Positions 6,754-13,623 of a stretch of DNA of 13,650 nt are shown piece after piece. The notes under the pieces were generated by a model. That model had not been told where the DNA came from, ran no database searches, and saw only the letters and a program-made list of their open reading frames with translations. The translations under genes were made by a program, and so were the position numbers. The stretch comes from Caryophanales bacterium UBA6331 (GTDB lineage Bacteria > Bacillota_I > Bacilli_A > RF39 > UBA660), in contig DJSP01000062.1 of assembly GCA_002438065.1 (NCBI GenBank), positions 1 through 13,650 on the forward strand, in the 5' to 3' direction. Every line of letters begins with the position of its first letter. The stretch's first letter is position 1.

Positions 6754-8729
6754 TATTTTTTGTTAATTACATAATTATAAATTAGATCAACAGTAGACTC
6801 TACTCCATATTTATCAACATTAATAAGTAAGTCATAGTTAGAAACATTACCCCATTCTTTGTTAGTATAGAAATTATAATGTTTACTTCTTTCTTTATCT
6901 ATTTTCTTAATTTCATTTAAGGCTTTATTTTTAGAAATTCCATAATATTTAACACATCTATTTATTTTACTTGCTTCATCACTATATAAGAATACTTTTA
7001 AGACATCTTTGTTACCATCTAAAATATAATCAGCACATCTACCAACAATTATACAAGATTCAGTTTTAGCAATCTTTTTTATTACTTTTGACTCAGCAAT
7101 AAATATTAAATTGTCATTATTACTTTCGTATTTAGCGTTATTTAAGCTTTCTTCATTACTGGCAATATAATTTTTAGATAAACCAGATTCCTTACTAACT
7201 AAAGAAATAATATTTTTATCGTAGAAATTAACTCCTAATTTTTTAGCAAGTAGTTCTCCAACATAGTGTCCACCAGAACCATACTCTCTACCGATTGTAA
7301 CAATTATTTTCTTTCCTTCATATTTATTTTCGTTATTAGCACATTCATTTATATCATCAACTTTAATCTTAGATAATCCTTTATACTCATTTACATAAAT
7401 TATTAAAGCAATAACAAAAGTAATACTATCTGATATTCTACCAGCATCTAATACACCATATATTCCTTTATTAAAGGTAATACATAGTAATAAAGATATA
7501 GGTATTAATAAAATTATTTGTCTAATAAATGATACAGCAGTTGCTTTCTTTATATGTCCTAAACTTTGAATAGCAATACTTGTTGTCATTTCTACTGCAT
7601 TTAATGCACATACCATAAAGAATGTTTTACACATTAAAACAGCAAATTCCATAAATAAATCATAATTAGCATCACTATTTGTAATAAAGAAACTTACTAT
7701 CTCTTTAGGAAAACAATATAAAATAATATTAAATATTATACCTATTAAGAAATTTAAAATTATTACTTTTTTAAGAACTTCTTTAACTCTATCTATTTTT
7801 CCAGCACCAAAATTAAAACCAATAATTGGTTGAACGCCAATTGAAATACCTAATATGATTGATACATAAATACTATTGATTTTACTTAAAACTCCATATA
7901 CTGATAATGGAATATCTGCTCCATACACACTTTTTGCTCCAAATTTAGTCATAATATTATTCATAAATACAAATAAAACTAAAATTGTTAATTGAGTAAT
8001 AAATGAAGATAATCCAAGTGATAATATCTTTAAAATATTTTTTGATAATTTAAAATCATCTTTTTCTAATTTAATAGTTTTGAACTTCTTTAAATAAACA
8101 ACTGCAATTATGAAAGATACTATTTGACCTATAACAGTTGCAATAGCTCCTCCTTTAACGCCTAAGTTAAATCCAAAAATAAATACGGGATCTAAGATAA
8201 TATTAATAATAGCGCCTATAATAAGCATAACCATTGAATACTTTGGTGAACCATCTGCTCTAATTATATTAGAAAATGCAGAATATACAATCATAAATGG
8301 CATACCTATTAAAATTATTATTCCATAATCATAAGCATAACTATATACATTTTCAGTACAACCAAAAAAATATAATAATTTAGGTAATAGAATAAAACTT
8401 ATTAAAGAAAAAATAATAGATACTATAATTGATAAAGTTATCGCTTCTCCAACACTTTTCTTAGCATTATCTTTATTACCTTCTCCAAGTCTCAAAGAAA
8501 AATTAGCAGCAGCACCATTTCCAATTAAACCTGCTATCGCATTGCCTAAAATAACTAATGGAAATATAACATTAGTGGCAGCATTACCTAAGGTTCCAAC
8601 TCCTTTTCCTATAAATATTTGATCAACAATATTATAAATAGAATTAATTATCATACTAATTACACATGGAATCGCAAATGAAATTATTAATTTATTTATT
8701 TTTTCTGTAGCTAAATCATTCTTTTTCAT
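6753..8729 (-). CDS. MATE-family transporter fused to a cytidylate-kinase-like domain
   Basis: Residues 1-450 form a complete multi-span MATE transporter (drug or metabolite export driven by Na+ or H+): about twelve hydrophobic segments and family phrases such as NSIYNIVDQIFIG (29-41), IIRADGSPKYSM (155-166), LDPVFIFGFNLGVKGGAIAT (179-198) and QPIIGFNFGAG (300-310). A polar linker (about 452-472) leads to a cytoplasmic domain at 474-658 of the cytidylate-kinase-like family: IVTIGREYGSGGHYVGELLA in place of a classical Walker A lysine, VNFYDKNII (500-508), VGRCADYIL (562-570), DKERSKHYNFYTNKEWG (611-627) and NYDLLINVDKYG. The domain may phosphorylate a nucleotide or only sense one; the sequence does not decide this. 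Shine-Dalgarno AAGGAGAGG precedes ATG 8729. The gene is monocistronic, ends in a terminator, and is divergent from the LTA-synthase-like operon. Confidence 0.92.
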   Translation of the reverse strand: MKKNDLATEKINKLIISFAIPCVISMIINSIYNIVDQIFIGKGVGTLGNAATNVIFPLVILGNAIAGLIGNGAAANFSLRLGEGNKDNAKKSVGEAITLSIIVSIIFSLISFILLPKLLYFFGCTENVYSYAYDYGIIILIGMPFMIVYSAFSNIIRADGSPKYSMVMLIIGAIINIILDPVFIFGFNLGVKGGAIATVIGQIVSFIIAVVYLKKFKTIKLEKDDFKLSKNILKILSLGLSSFITQLTILVLFVFMNNIMTKFGAKSVYGADIPLSVYGVLSKINSIYVSIILGISIGVQPIIGFNFGAGKIDRVKEVLKKVIILNFLIGIIFNIILYCFPKEIVSFFITNSDANYDLFMEFAVLMCKTFFMVCALNAVEMTTSIAIQSLGHIKKATAVSFIRQIILLIPISLLLCITFNKGIYGVLDAGRISDSITFVIALIIYVNEYKGLSKIKVDDINECANNENKYEGKKIIVTIGREYGSGGHYVGELLAKKLGVNFYDKNIISLVSKESGLSKNYIASNEESLNNAKYESNNDNLIFIAESKVIKKIAKTESCIIVGRCADYILDGNKDVLKVFLYSDEASKINRCVKYYGISKNKALNEIKKIDKERSKHYNFYTNKEWGNVSNYDLLINVDKYGVESTVDLIYNYVINKK

Positions 8730-8764
8730 AATAGATATCCTCTCCTTTTTAATTAGCCTTATAT

Positions 8765-8794
8765 TTTATAACATAATTTTTTTAAAAATGTAAG
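8765..8794 (-). promoter_or_regulatory. Promoter of the MATE-kinase fusion gene
   Basis: On the minus strand CTTACA (8789-8794) is followed after 18 bp by TATAAA (8765-8770), with a TGn extension (8771-8773). It lies about 36 bp upstream of ATG 8729. Its -35 box abuts the palindrome at 8794-8806. Confidence 0.5.
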
Positions 8795-8806
8795 CAAAAA
8801 TTTTGC
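8794..8806. repeat. Short palindrome between divergent promoters
   Basis: GCAAAA-A-TTTTGC is a perfect 6+1+6 palindrome in the intergenic region between the MATE-kinase and LTA-synthase-like genes. It overlaps the -35 end of the MATE promoter by one base and lies about 32 bp upstream of the other -10. It could be an operator, but AT-rich spacers produce such palindromes by chance. Confidence 0.3.
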
Positions 8807-8837
8807 TAAATAAACATATACTTTACTAATAAAAAAA

Positions 8838-8846
8838 TGTTAAAAT
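8838..8846 (+). promoter_or_regulatory. Putative extended -10 promoter of the LTA-synthase-like operon
   Basis: TGTTAAAAT: TAAAAT at 8841-8846 with TGn at 8838-8840. No good -35 box is visible at the right distance. The predicted start lies just before AAGGTGAT (8853-8860), the ribosome binding site of ATG 8868, so the leader would be short. Confidence 0.45.
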
Positions 8847-8867
8847 ACAAATAAGGTGATTTGATTT

Positions 8868-10808
8868 ATGAAGTTAATAATTAAAAACTATATTACAAAT
8901 TTATTAAATATATTATATTTAGAAATAATTTATCATATATTGATATTTAAAACATTTACATTAAATGAAATATTATTTATTCTTTTATTTAGTTTAATAA
9001 ATACATTATTTATTGATATAATTTGTTCATTAACTAAAAATAAAACTTTAAATAAATGGTTAAATATATTTATAAATTCTTTCTTAAGTATTTTATTCAT
9101 TGCTTATTTTACCAACTTTAAATTTTATGGAAATACCTTAAGTATATACTCTATTTTTCATGGTGGACAAGTATTTGGTTTCTTAAGTGCTATAATTAAG
9201 GTTATTAAAGAAAATATATTTGGTATTATCTTATTATTTATACCTATTCCTTTAAATATCATATTACATAAATTTAAAGATGCTAATATTTTAAACATTA
9301 AAGAGATAGTTATAAAAGGTATATCATTAGTTATGTTATTTATCTTAACTTTACTATCATTAAATATAGATGGCAATGACATTTATAGCGCTAATAATTT
9401 ATATTTTCACAAACATGTACCAAATCAAACAGCTCAAAAATTTGGAATATTAACAACATTAAGATTAGATTTAGAAAGAACCATCTTCAATTTTGAGGAA
9501 GATAGTATCAATGTTATTGCACCAACTGATGAAGTAGAAATTGATAATACTAAGAAATATAATATAACTGATATTGATTTTAAAGAACTAGCAGCTAATG
9601 AAACAAATAAAGATATTAAAAATATTCATGAATACTTTAGTACAGTTATTCCAACTAATAAAAATGAATATACAGGTATATTTAAAGGTAAAAATTTAAT
9701 TTCGATTACAGCTGAAGCATTTAGTCCAATTGCGGTTAATAAAGATTTAACTCCTACTTTATATAAACTTGTTAATTCCAGTTTTAAATTTACTAACTTT
9801 TATACTCCAGTTTATTATGTATCAACTTCAGATGGTGAATATGTTACTTTAAATAGTTTACTTCCTAAAGAAAGCGTTTGGTCATTCTCTAAATCAAGTA
9901 AAAATTACTTACCTTATGCTTATGGTAATGTCTTCTCTAGTTTAGGCTATAAAACTTATGCATTTCATGACGGAACTTACAAATACTATAACAGACATTT
10001 ATCACACCCTAATATGGGATATCAAACCTATATGGCTTGTGGTAATGGATTAGAAAAAATTAAAGGAATGAATTGTAAAAAATGGCCTCAAAGTGATTTA
10101 GAAATGATTAATGCAACTTTTGATATGTACTCTAGTCATGAACAATTTATGGTTTATTATATGACAATTAGTGGACACCTTGAATACAACTTTATGGGAA
10201 ATAATATGTCTTATAAAAATAAAGATGCTGTTAAAGATTTACCATATAGTGAAGCAATTAAAGCTTATATAGCAGCTCAAATAGAACTTGATAAAGCTCT
10301 AGAAGAATTATTAAATAAATTAGAAGAAAAAGGTATTTTAGATGATACAGTAATTGTTTTATCAGCAGATCATTATCCTTATGGATTAACAACTAGTCAA
10401 ATGAAAGAAATAATGAATATTGAAGATGAAAAATTTGATGTTCATAAAAATAATTTAATAATATATAATAGTAAGCTTACTAAAACAGTCGAAGTTGATA
10501 AATTAGGAGAAAGTTTAGATATCTTACCTACTGTCTTAAATCTTTTTGGTATTAATTATGATTCAAGAATTCTTATGGGAACTGACCTACTTTCGGATAA
10601 TGATGGATTAGTAATATTTAATGACCGTTCTTGGATAACTGAAAAAGGAAAATATAACGCTGCTACTAAGAAATTTACTTCCTATACAGATGACATAGAT
10701 GATAACTATGTTGAAACTATAAATCAAATAGTTTATAACAAATATGTAATTTCTAAAAATATATTAGATACTGATTATTATCGCAAATTATTTAATAAGG
10801 AGAGTTAA
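8868..10808 (+). CDS. LTA-synthase-family membrane sulfatase-fold phosphoglycerol transferase
   Basis: This is probably an enzyme that transfers glycerol-phosphate from phosphatidylglycerol to a growing polymer or glycan on the outer face of the membrane. The 646 residues begin with about five membrane spans (roughly 8-26, 33-55, 66-84, 112-133 and 148-167), followed by a linker and an extracellular alkaline-phosphatase/sulfatase-fold domain (about 275-600). Active-site features in order: NLISITAEAF (metal-binding Glu283), YYVSTSDGEYVTLNSLLP (nucleophile Thr320, as in LtaS), YAFHDGTYKYYNR (364-376), YYMTISGHLEYN (His437) and VLSADHYPYG (metal-binding Asp501/His502). The catalytic set is complete. 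It belongs to a branch distinct from classical LtaS, as far as I can judge from the FHDG and DHYPYG variants, so I give no gene symbol and the exact polymer is unknown. It is followed after 2 bp by a dGTPase-like gene. Confidence 0.92.
   Translation: MKLIIKNYITNLLNILYLEIIYHILIFKTFTLNEILFILLFSLINTLFIDIICSLTKNKTLNKWLNIFINSFLSILFIAYFTNFKFYGNTLSIYSIFHGGQVFGFLSAIIKVIKENIFGIILLFIPIPLNIILHKFKDANILNIKEIVIKGISLVMLFILTLLSLNIDGNDIYSANNLYFHKHVPNQTAQKFGILTTLRLDLERTIFNFEEDSINVIAPTDEVEIDNTKKYNITDIDFKELAANETNKDIKNIHEYFSTVIPTNKNEYTGIFKGKNLISITAEAFSPIAVNKDLTPTLYKLVNSSFKFTNFYTPVYYVSTSDGEYVTLNSLLPKESVWSFSKSSKNYLPYAYGNVFSSLGYKTYAFHDGTYKYYNRHLSHPNMGYQTYMACGNGLEKIKGMNCKKWPQSDLEMINATFDMYSSHEQFMVYYMTISGHLEYNFMGNNMSYKNKDAVKDLPYSEAIKAYIAAQIELDKALEELLNKLEEKGILDDTVIVLSADHYPYGLTTSQMKEIMNIEDEKFDVHKNNLIIYNSKLTKTVEVDKLGESLDILPTVLNLFGINYDSRILMGTDLLSDNDGLVIFNDRSWITEKGKYNAATKKFTSYTDDIDDNYVETINQIVYNKYVISKNILDTDYYRKLFNKES
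10797..10804 (+). promoter_or_regulatory. Ribosome binding site inside the end of the upstream gene
   Basis: AAGGAGAG lies within the last codons of the LTA-synthase-like gene, six bases before GTG 10811. It decides the non-ATG start of the HD hydrolase and indicates translational coupling of the two genes. Confidence 0.8.
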
Positions 10809-10810
10809 CT

Positions 10811-11929
10811 GTGGAAATAAAAGATATAATGCTTAAACATGAAAAAAATTATTCAAAGTATGCAACTTTTGATAAAGAATCAATAAGATTTAAAGATTAT
10901 ACACCAGATATTAGGCCCAATTTCTTTAGGGATACTGACCGCATAATTTATTCTTCTTCATATACTAGATATATTGGTAAAACACAGGTATTTACATTAC
11001 CAACAAATGACAATGTTTCAAGAAGAAGCACTCATGTTCAATTAGTTGCTAAAATTGCTCGTTCAATTGGTAGAGCTTTATCATTAAATGAAGATTTAAT
11101 TGAGGCAATCGCTTTAGGTCATGACTTAGGGCATGTTCCATACGGACACGTAGGTGAAAGATTTTTAAATGAAATTAGTTTAAAACATAATGAAGGATAC
11201 TTTAATCACAATGTTCAAAGTGTTAGAAACCTAATGGTTATTGAAAATAACGGCGAAGGTTTAAACTTAAGTGTCCAAGTACTAGATGGAATTTTATGTC
11301 ATAACGGTGAATTAGAACTTCAAGAATATAGACCCAAAAAGAAAACTATCAATGACTTTCTAAATGATTATAATAATTGTTATAATATTCCAAAATATGT
11401 TAAAACTTTAGTTCCAATGACCTTAGAAGGATGTGTTGTCAGATTATCAGATATTATTGCCTATTTAGGTAGAGATATTGAAGATGCTGAAAAATTAGGT
11501 TTATTTAATAAAAAAGATATTCCTAAAGAAATATCAAATGTTTTAGGCACAACCAATCGAGAAATAGTTAACACAATTATAACTAATGTTGTTCAAAATA
11601 GCTTAGATAAAGATTACATATGTGTAGATAATAAAATATTTAATGCCATTGCTAATCTTAAAAAATTCAATTATGAAAATATTTACGATAAAATTTATAC
11701 CAATGAAGAATTCAATGAAATTAAACATAAATTTGAATACCTATTTGATAATTTATTAATATCTTTAAAAGAAAAAGACTTAAATTCCAAGATATATTCT
11801 AAATTTTATTTACCAATGAATAACGATTACAAAAATAATACAGCTGATGAAAGAATTGTTATCGATTATATTGCTGGAATGACAGACGAATACTTCTTAA
11901 ACGAATATAAACACTACCAATCAAAGTAG
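10811..11929 (+). CDS. dGTPase-like HD-domain triphosphohydrolase
   Basis: Members hydrolyse dNTPs to the deoxynucleoside and triphosphate, which affects dNTP pools and DNA fidelity. The 372 residues carry the full HD metal site: His75 (RRSTHVQLVAKIARSIGRAL), His104-Asp105 (ALGHDLGHVPYGHVGE) and Asp214 (VVRLSDIIAYLGRDIEDA). Other family marks are RDTDRIIYSSSYTRYIGKTQ (40-59) and VIDYIAGMTDEYF near the C terminus, both typical of the Dgt group (COG0232). The size fits the shorter Firmicutes branch of that group. The start is GTG at 10811, two bases after the previous stop and six after AAGGAGAG. Co-transcription with an LTA-synthase-like gene has no obvious biochemical logic. A strong terminator overlaps the stop codon. 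Substrate preference (dGTP or another dNTP) cannot be read from the sequence. Confidence 0.92.
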   Translation: MEIKDIMLKHEKNYSKYATFDKESIRFKDYTPDIRPNFFRDTDRIIYSSSYTRYIGKTQVFTLPTNDNVSRRSTHVQLVAKIARSIGRALSLNEDLIEAIALGHDLGHVPYGHVGERFLNEISLKHNEGYFNHNVQSVRNLMVIENNGEGLNLSVQVLDGILCHNGELELQEYRPKKKTINDFLNDYNNCYNIPKYVKTLVPMTLEGCVVRLSDIIAYLGRDIEDAEKLGLFNKKDIPKEISNVLGTTNREIVNTIITNVVQNSLDKDYICVDNKIFNAIANLKKFNYENIYDKIYTNEEFNEIKHKFEYLFDNLLISLKEKDLNSKIYSKFYLPMNNDYKNNTADERIVIDYIAGMTDEYFLNEYKHYQSK

Positions 11930-11940
11930 TGTTTATTTTT
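11909..11940 (+). terminator. Intrinsic terminator of the LTA-synthase-like/dGTPase operon
   Basis: AAACACTAC (11909-11917) pairs perfectly over 9 bp with GTAGTGTTT (11926-11934) around an 8-base loop, followed by ATTTTTTATT. The stem contains the dGTPase stop codon and touches the stop codon of the convergent Fic gene (11933-11935). Read on the minus strand the hairpin is followed only by a weak ATATT, so it works mainly for the plus strand. Confidence 0.85.
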
Positions 11941-12883
11941 TATTGTTACTATTTATATTAATATAACATTCATTAATTAAAAAACTTTTTATTTCAGTAT
12001 TATCATTTGTTTCATAATATTTTATAAGTAATGATTTGTATTGATCAATTTTTTCTACAGGAATTACTATTATTCCTTTACCTTTGCCAATCAAATAATG
12101 ATTTGCAAATATTACAGAGGTTCTTTTATTTCCATCGAGAAACATTTGTTTTTTTACTGTATATAAAAGTAAATTTGTAGCTTTATCAACGTCATTTTCA
12201 TTAGTTTCTAATATATTATTTAATTCTTCTTTTATTTGCGATTCAATAGGTATATCAGGATTCCAATTTGTTCCACCAATTTTTACTGGCGTAGTTCTTA
12301 ATACTCCTGTAGAATAATAAAATCCCTCTTCAACCAATTTATTTATTGTACATAAAACATTATAATCTGACTTATTAAGTATTACATTTTTATTAAGAAT
12401 AAACTCCCATGCATGTTTAAGATTGACTACTTTCATTATATCTTCAGATGACATATCATTTACTTTGCCACCTTCGATGATACTTTCAGTATCTGATAAA
12501 GTTGTCGCAACACCTTCTAAAATTGCCTGTTTATATATTGTATCGGCTAAATGTTTTTTTGCAAAATCAATATTTCTTGATACCTCTGATGATAGTTCTT
12601 CATCAACATAATTTAATTCTTTTAATTGTTTTTCAATAGTTCTAATTGTTTTTTTAATGTCTTTTGCTTTCACGTTATTATTTAATATTAAATTATAAAG
12701 ATTGTCATTGTATTCTCCAATATATTTGGTTGATTGTAGTCCATCTTCTTTAATATGTGTGTAGATATATTTTTTATTATCTTTTTCTCTAATTTCTACT
12801 GCTCCATACACAAGTTTATTTAATTCAACTTCTAATAATTGCTTCTGATTTATTAAATTTAGTATTTGCATTTGATTATCCAT
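11933..12883 (-). CDS. Fic-domain protein with substituted catalytic histidine
   Basis: Classical Fic proteins transfer AMP or another phosphate-containing group to a target protein, using the histidine of HxFxxGN(G/K)R. This 316-residue protein has the Fic core at about 110-300. The active loop reads KKQMFLDGNKRTSVIFAN (about 244-261), with Gln246 where the histidine should be; the phosphate-binding DGNKR is intact. Upstream, LEGVATTLSDTESIIEGG (about 122-139) resembles the segment that carries the inhibitory glutamate (E-G) in self-inhibited Fic proteins. The N-terminal 90 residues hold a short helix, a beta-rich piece (YGAVEIREKDNKKYIYTHIK, then STKYIGE) and a basic helix; the family is unknown to me. 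The start is ATG 12883, six bases after AGAGGTG. The GTG at 12890 lies inside that ribosome binding site and is unlikely to be used. There is no adjacent antitoxin gene. AMP transfer is doubtful. Confidence 0.85.
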   Translation of the reverse strand: MDNQMQILNLINQKQLLEVELNKLVYGAVEIREKDNKKYIYTHIKEDGLQSTKYIGEYNDNLYNLILNNNVKAKDIKKTIRTIEKQLKELNYVDEELSSEVSRNIDFAKKHLADTIYKQAILEGVATTLSDTESIIEGGKVNDMSSEDIMKVVNLKHAWEFILNKNVILNKSDYNVLCTINKLVEEGFYYSTGVLRTTPVKIGGTNWNPDIPIESQIKEELNNILETNENDVDKATNLLLYTVKKQMFLDGNKRTSVIFANHYLIGKGKGIIVIPVEKIDQYKSLLIKYYETNDNTEIKSFLINECYININSNNKK

Positions 12884-12902
12884 TAAATACACCTCTAATT
12901 AA

Positions 12903-12930
12903 ATTATACTACTTTTTTTATTAGTGTGAA
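12903..12930 (-). promoter_or_regulatory. Promoter of the Fic gene
   Basis: On the minus strand TTCACA (12925-12930, five of six matches to TTGACA) is separated by 16 bp from a perfect TATAAT (12903-12908), 20 bp upstream of ATG 12883. The -35 box lies inside one arm of the 16-bp inverted repeat at 12922-12968. Confidence 0.65.
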
Positions 12931-12968
12931 ACTTTTTTATATAAAATTAAGTAAAAAGTTTCACACTA
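12922..12968. repeat. Perfect 16-bp inverted repeat at the Fic promoter
   Basis: TAGTGTGAAACTTTTT (12922-12937) and its exact reverse complement (12953-12968) enclose a 15-base AT-rich spacer. There is no T tract after the stem in either direction, so it is not a normal terminator. One arm contains the -35 box of the Fic promoter; the other lies upstream. It may be a regulator-binding site or a cruciform-forming element. Confidence 0.8.
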
Positions 12969-12976
12969 TGTTTATA

Positions 12977-13006
12977 TAAAAAAAGCACTATCTTACGACA
13001 ATGCTT
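12977..13006 (-). terminator. Intrinsic terminator of the small three-span membrane protein gene
   Basis: On the minus strand AAGCATT (13000-13006) pairs with AGTGCTT (12983-12989) around a 10-base loop, with one G-U pair. A run of seven Ts overlaps the end of the stem (12978-12984). It lies 34 bp after the stop codon at 13040 and ends transcription before the Fic promoter. Confidence 0.65.
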
Positions 13007-13039
13007 ACAATTTATCCTCAATATTTTTTAAATCCATTA

Positions 13040-13372
13040 TTACTTTTTATTTTTATAAATATGTTCTAATACATTTCCTATAATTCCATAGAAAACATAT
13101 ATAAGCGCTACTAATAAAACAAATCCATATAATAATTGCCATATTTTATCCATATCAATCATTGTACATAGTACTCCTGTTGAACTAATAATAAAAGCAT
13201 TTACTAGTGATAAAATAATGCCCAATTTATTATAATCTTCTTTTTTAGCCTTAACTAAGTCCATTCCAATAAATTTTTTTAACTTCTTTTTCTTTCTTTT
13301 AATAAAATAATCTATTAGAAATACGATAAAAAATATAACAAATAATATTAAAAATAATATCAAATTTTCCAT
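13040..13372 (-). CDS. Small three-span membrane protein, unknown function
   Basis: This 110-residue protein has three hydrophobic segments: about 3-23 (NLILFLILFVIFFIVFLIDYF), 50-69 (LGIILSLVNAFIISSTGVLC) and 76-100 (IWQLLYGFVLLVALIYVFYG). Between the first two lies a very basic loop (KRKKKKLKKFIGMDLVKAKK, 25-44) that should be cytoplasmic, so the N terminus would face outward. Two cysteines (69 and one other position at most) do not suggest a metal site. The ATG at 13372 follows GAAAGGATATAT, a modest ribosome binding site. A terminator hairpin stands directly upstream and tRNA-Gln beyond it, so the gene is read either by leakage through that hairpin or from a weak promoter before it. A terminator follows. 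I do not recognise a family. Confidence 0.75.
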   Translation of the reverse strand: MENLILFLILFVIFFIVFLIDYFIKRKKKKLKKFIGMDLVKAKKEDYNKLGIILSLVNAFIISSTGVLCTMIDMDKIWQLLYGFVLLVALIYVFYGIIGNVLEHIYKNKK

Positions 13373-13390
13373 ATATATCCTTTCTTTAAT

Positions 13391-13427
13391 AAAAAAACGA
13401 CTAATTTTAAAGAACGAAAAAAGTCGT
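13391..13427 (-). terminator. Terminator hairpin between tRNA-Gln and the membrane protein gene
   Basis: On the minus strand ACGACT (13422-13427) pairs with AGTCGT (13397-13402), followed by seven Ts. The loop is long (19 bases). It lies 75 bp after the tRNA and only 18 bp before the next start codon, so it may terminate the tRNA transcript, act as a leader attenuator for the downstream gene, or both. Confidence 0.65.
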
Positions 13428-13444
13428 AGTATTACCTTAATTTA

Positions 13445-13450
13445 ATTATA
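13445..13450 (-). promoter_or_regulatory. Possible -10 box for the small membrane protein gene
   Basis: A perfect TATAAT on the minus strand lies between the tRNA and the hairpin at 13391-13427. The -35 region is poor (ATAAAG at 17 bp), so this is a weak candidate. If used, the transcript would start near 13438 and its first structure would be the terminator hairpin. Confidence 0.3.
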
Positions 13451-13501
13451 CATTTTGTTTTAACGGTCTTTATCTTAAACATCAATAGATAAATATCAAT
13501 T

Positions 13502-13577
13502 TGGCTGCCCAGGTTGGATTCGAACCAACGAAATGTTAGGGTCAGAGCCTAATGCCTTACCACTTGGCGACTGGGCA
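13502..13577 (-). tRNA. tRNA-Gln (anticodon CTG)
   Basis: The minus strand folds as a complete cloverleaf. The acceptor stem TGCCCAG pairs with CTGGGCA, and discriminator G is followed by an encoded CCA (13502-13504). The D stem is GCC/GGC. The anticodon stem TTAGG/CCTAA holds the loop CTCTGAC with anticodon CTG, and the T stem GTTGG/CCAAC holds the loop TTCGAAT. The U1-A72 first pair is typical of tRNA-Gln. It reads CAG codons, which are rare in an AT-rich genome, so a separate TTG isoacceptor probably exists elsewhere. Confidence 0.95.
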
Positions 13578-13593
13578 ATTTAATTACAAATTC

Positions 13594-13623
13594 ATTATAC
13601 TACTTTAATACTTTCTAAATCAA
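13594..13623 (-). promoter_or_regulatory. Promoter of tRNA-Gln
   Basis: TTGATT (13618-13623) and a perfect TATAAT (13594-13599) are 18 bp apart on the minus strand. The predicted start near 13587 is about 10 bases before the tRNA 5' end. Confidence 0.65.

Noticed and set aside
9158..9382. Minus-strand open frame of 74 codons
   Set aside because: It is antisense to the membrane-spanning part of the LTA-synthase-like gene and is explained by the AT-rich codons there.
12423..12611. Plus-strand open frame of 62 codons
   Set aside because: It is antisense to the Fic gene, with Ser-rich low-complexity content and no start signal; it is not a convincing antitoxin.
12922..12968. Inverted repeat interpreted as an intrinsic terminator
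   Set aside because: Neither strand has a T tract after the stem, and the real terminator of the upstream gene lies at 12977-13006.
13005..13037. Ten-codon minus-strand mini-ORF (MDLKNIEDKL) just after the three-span protein gene
   Set aside because: It is too short to support without conservation data, and has no proper Shine-Dalgarno site.
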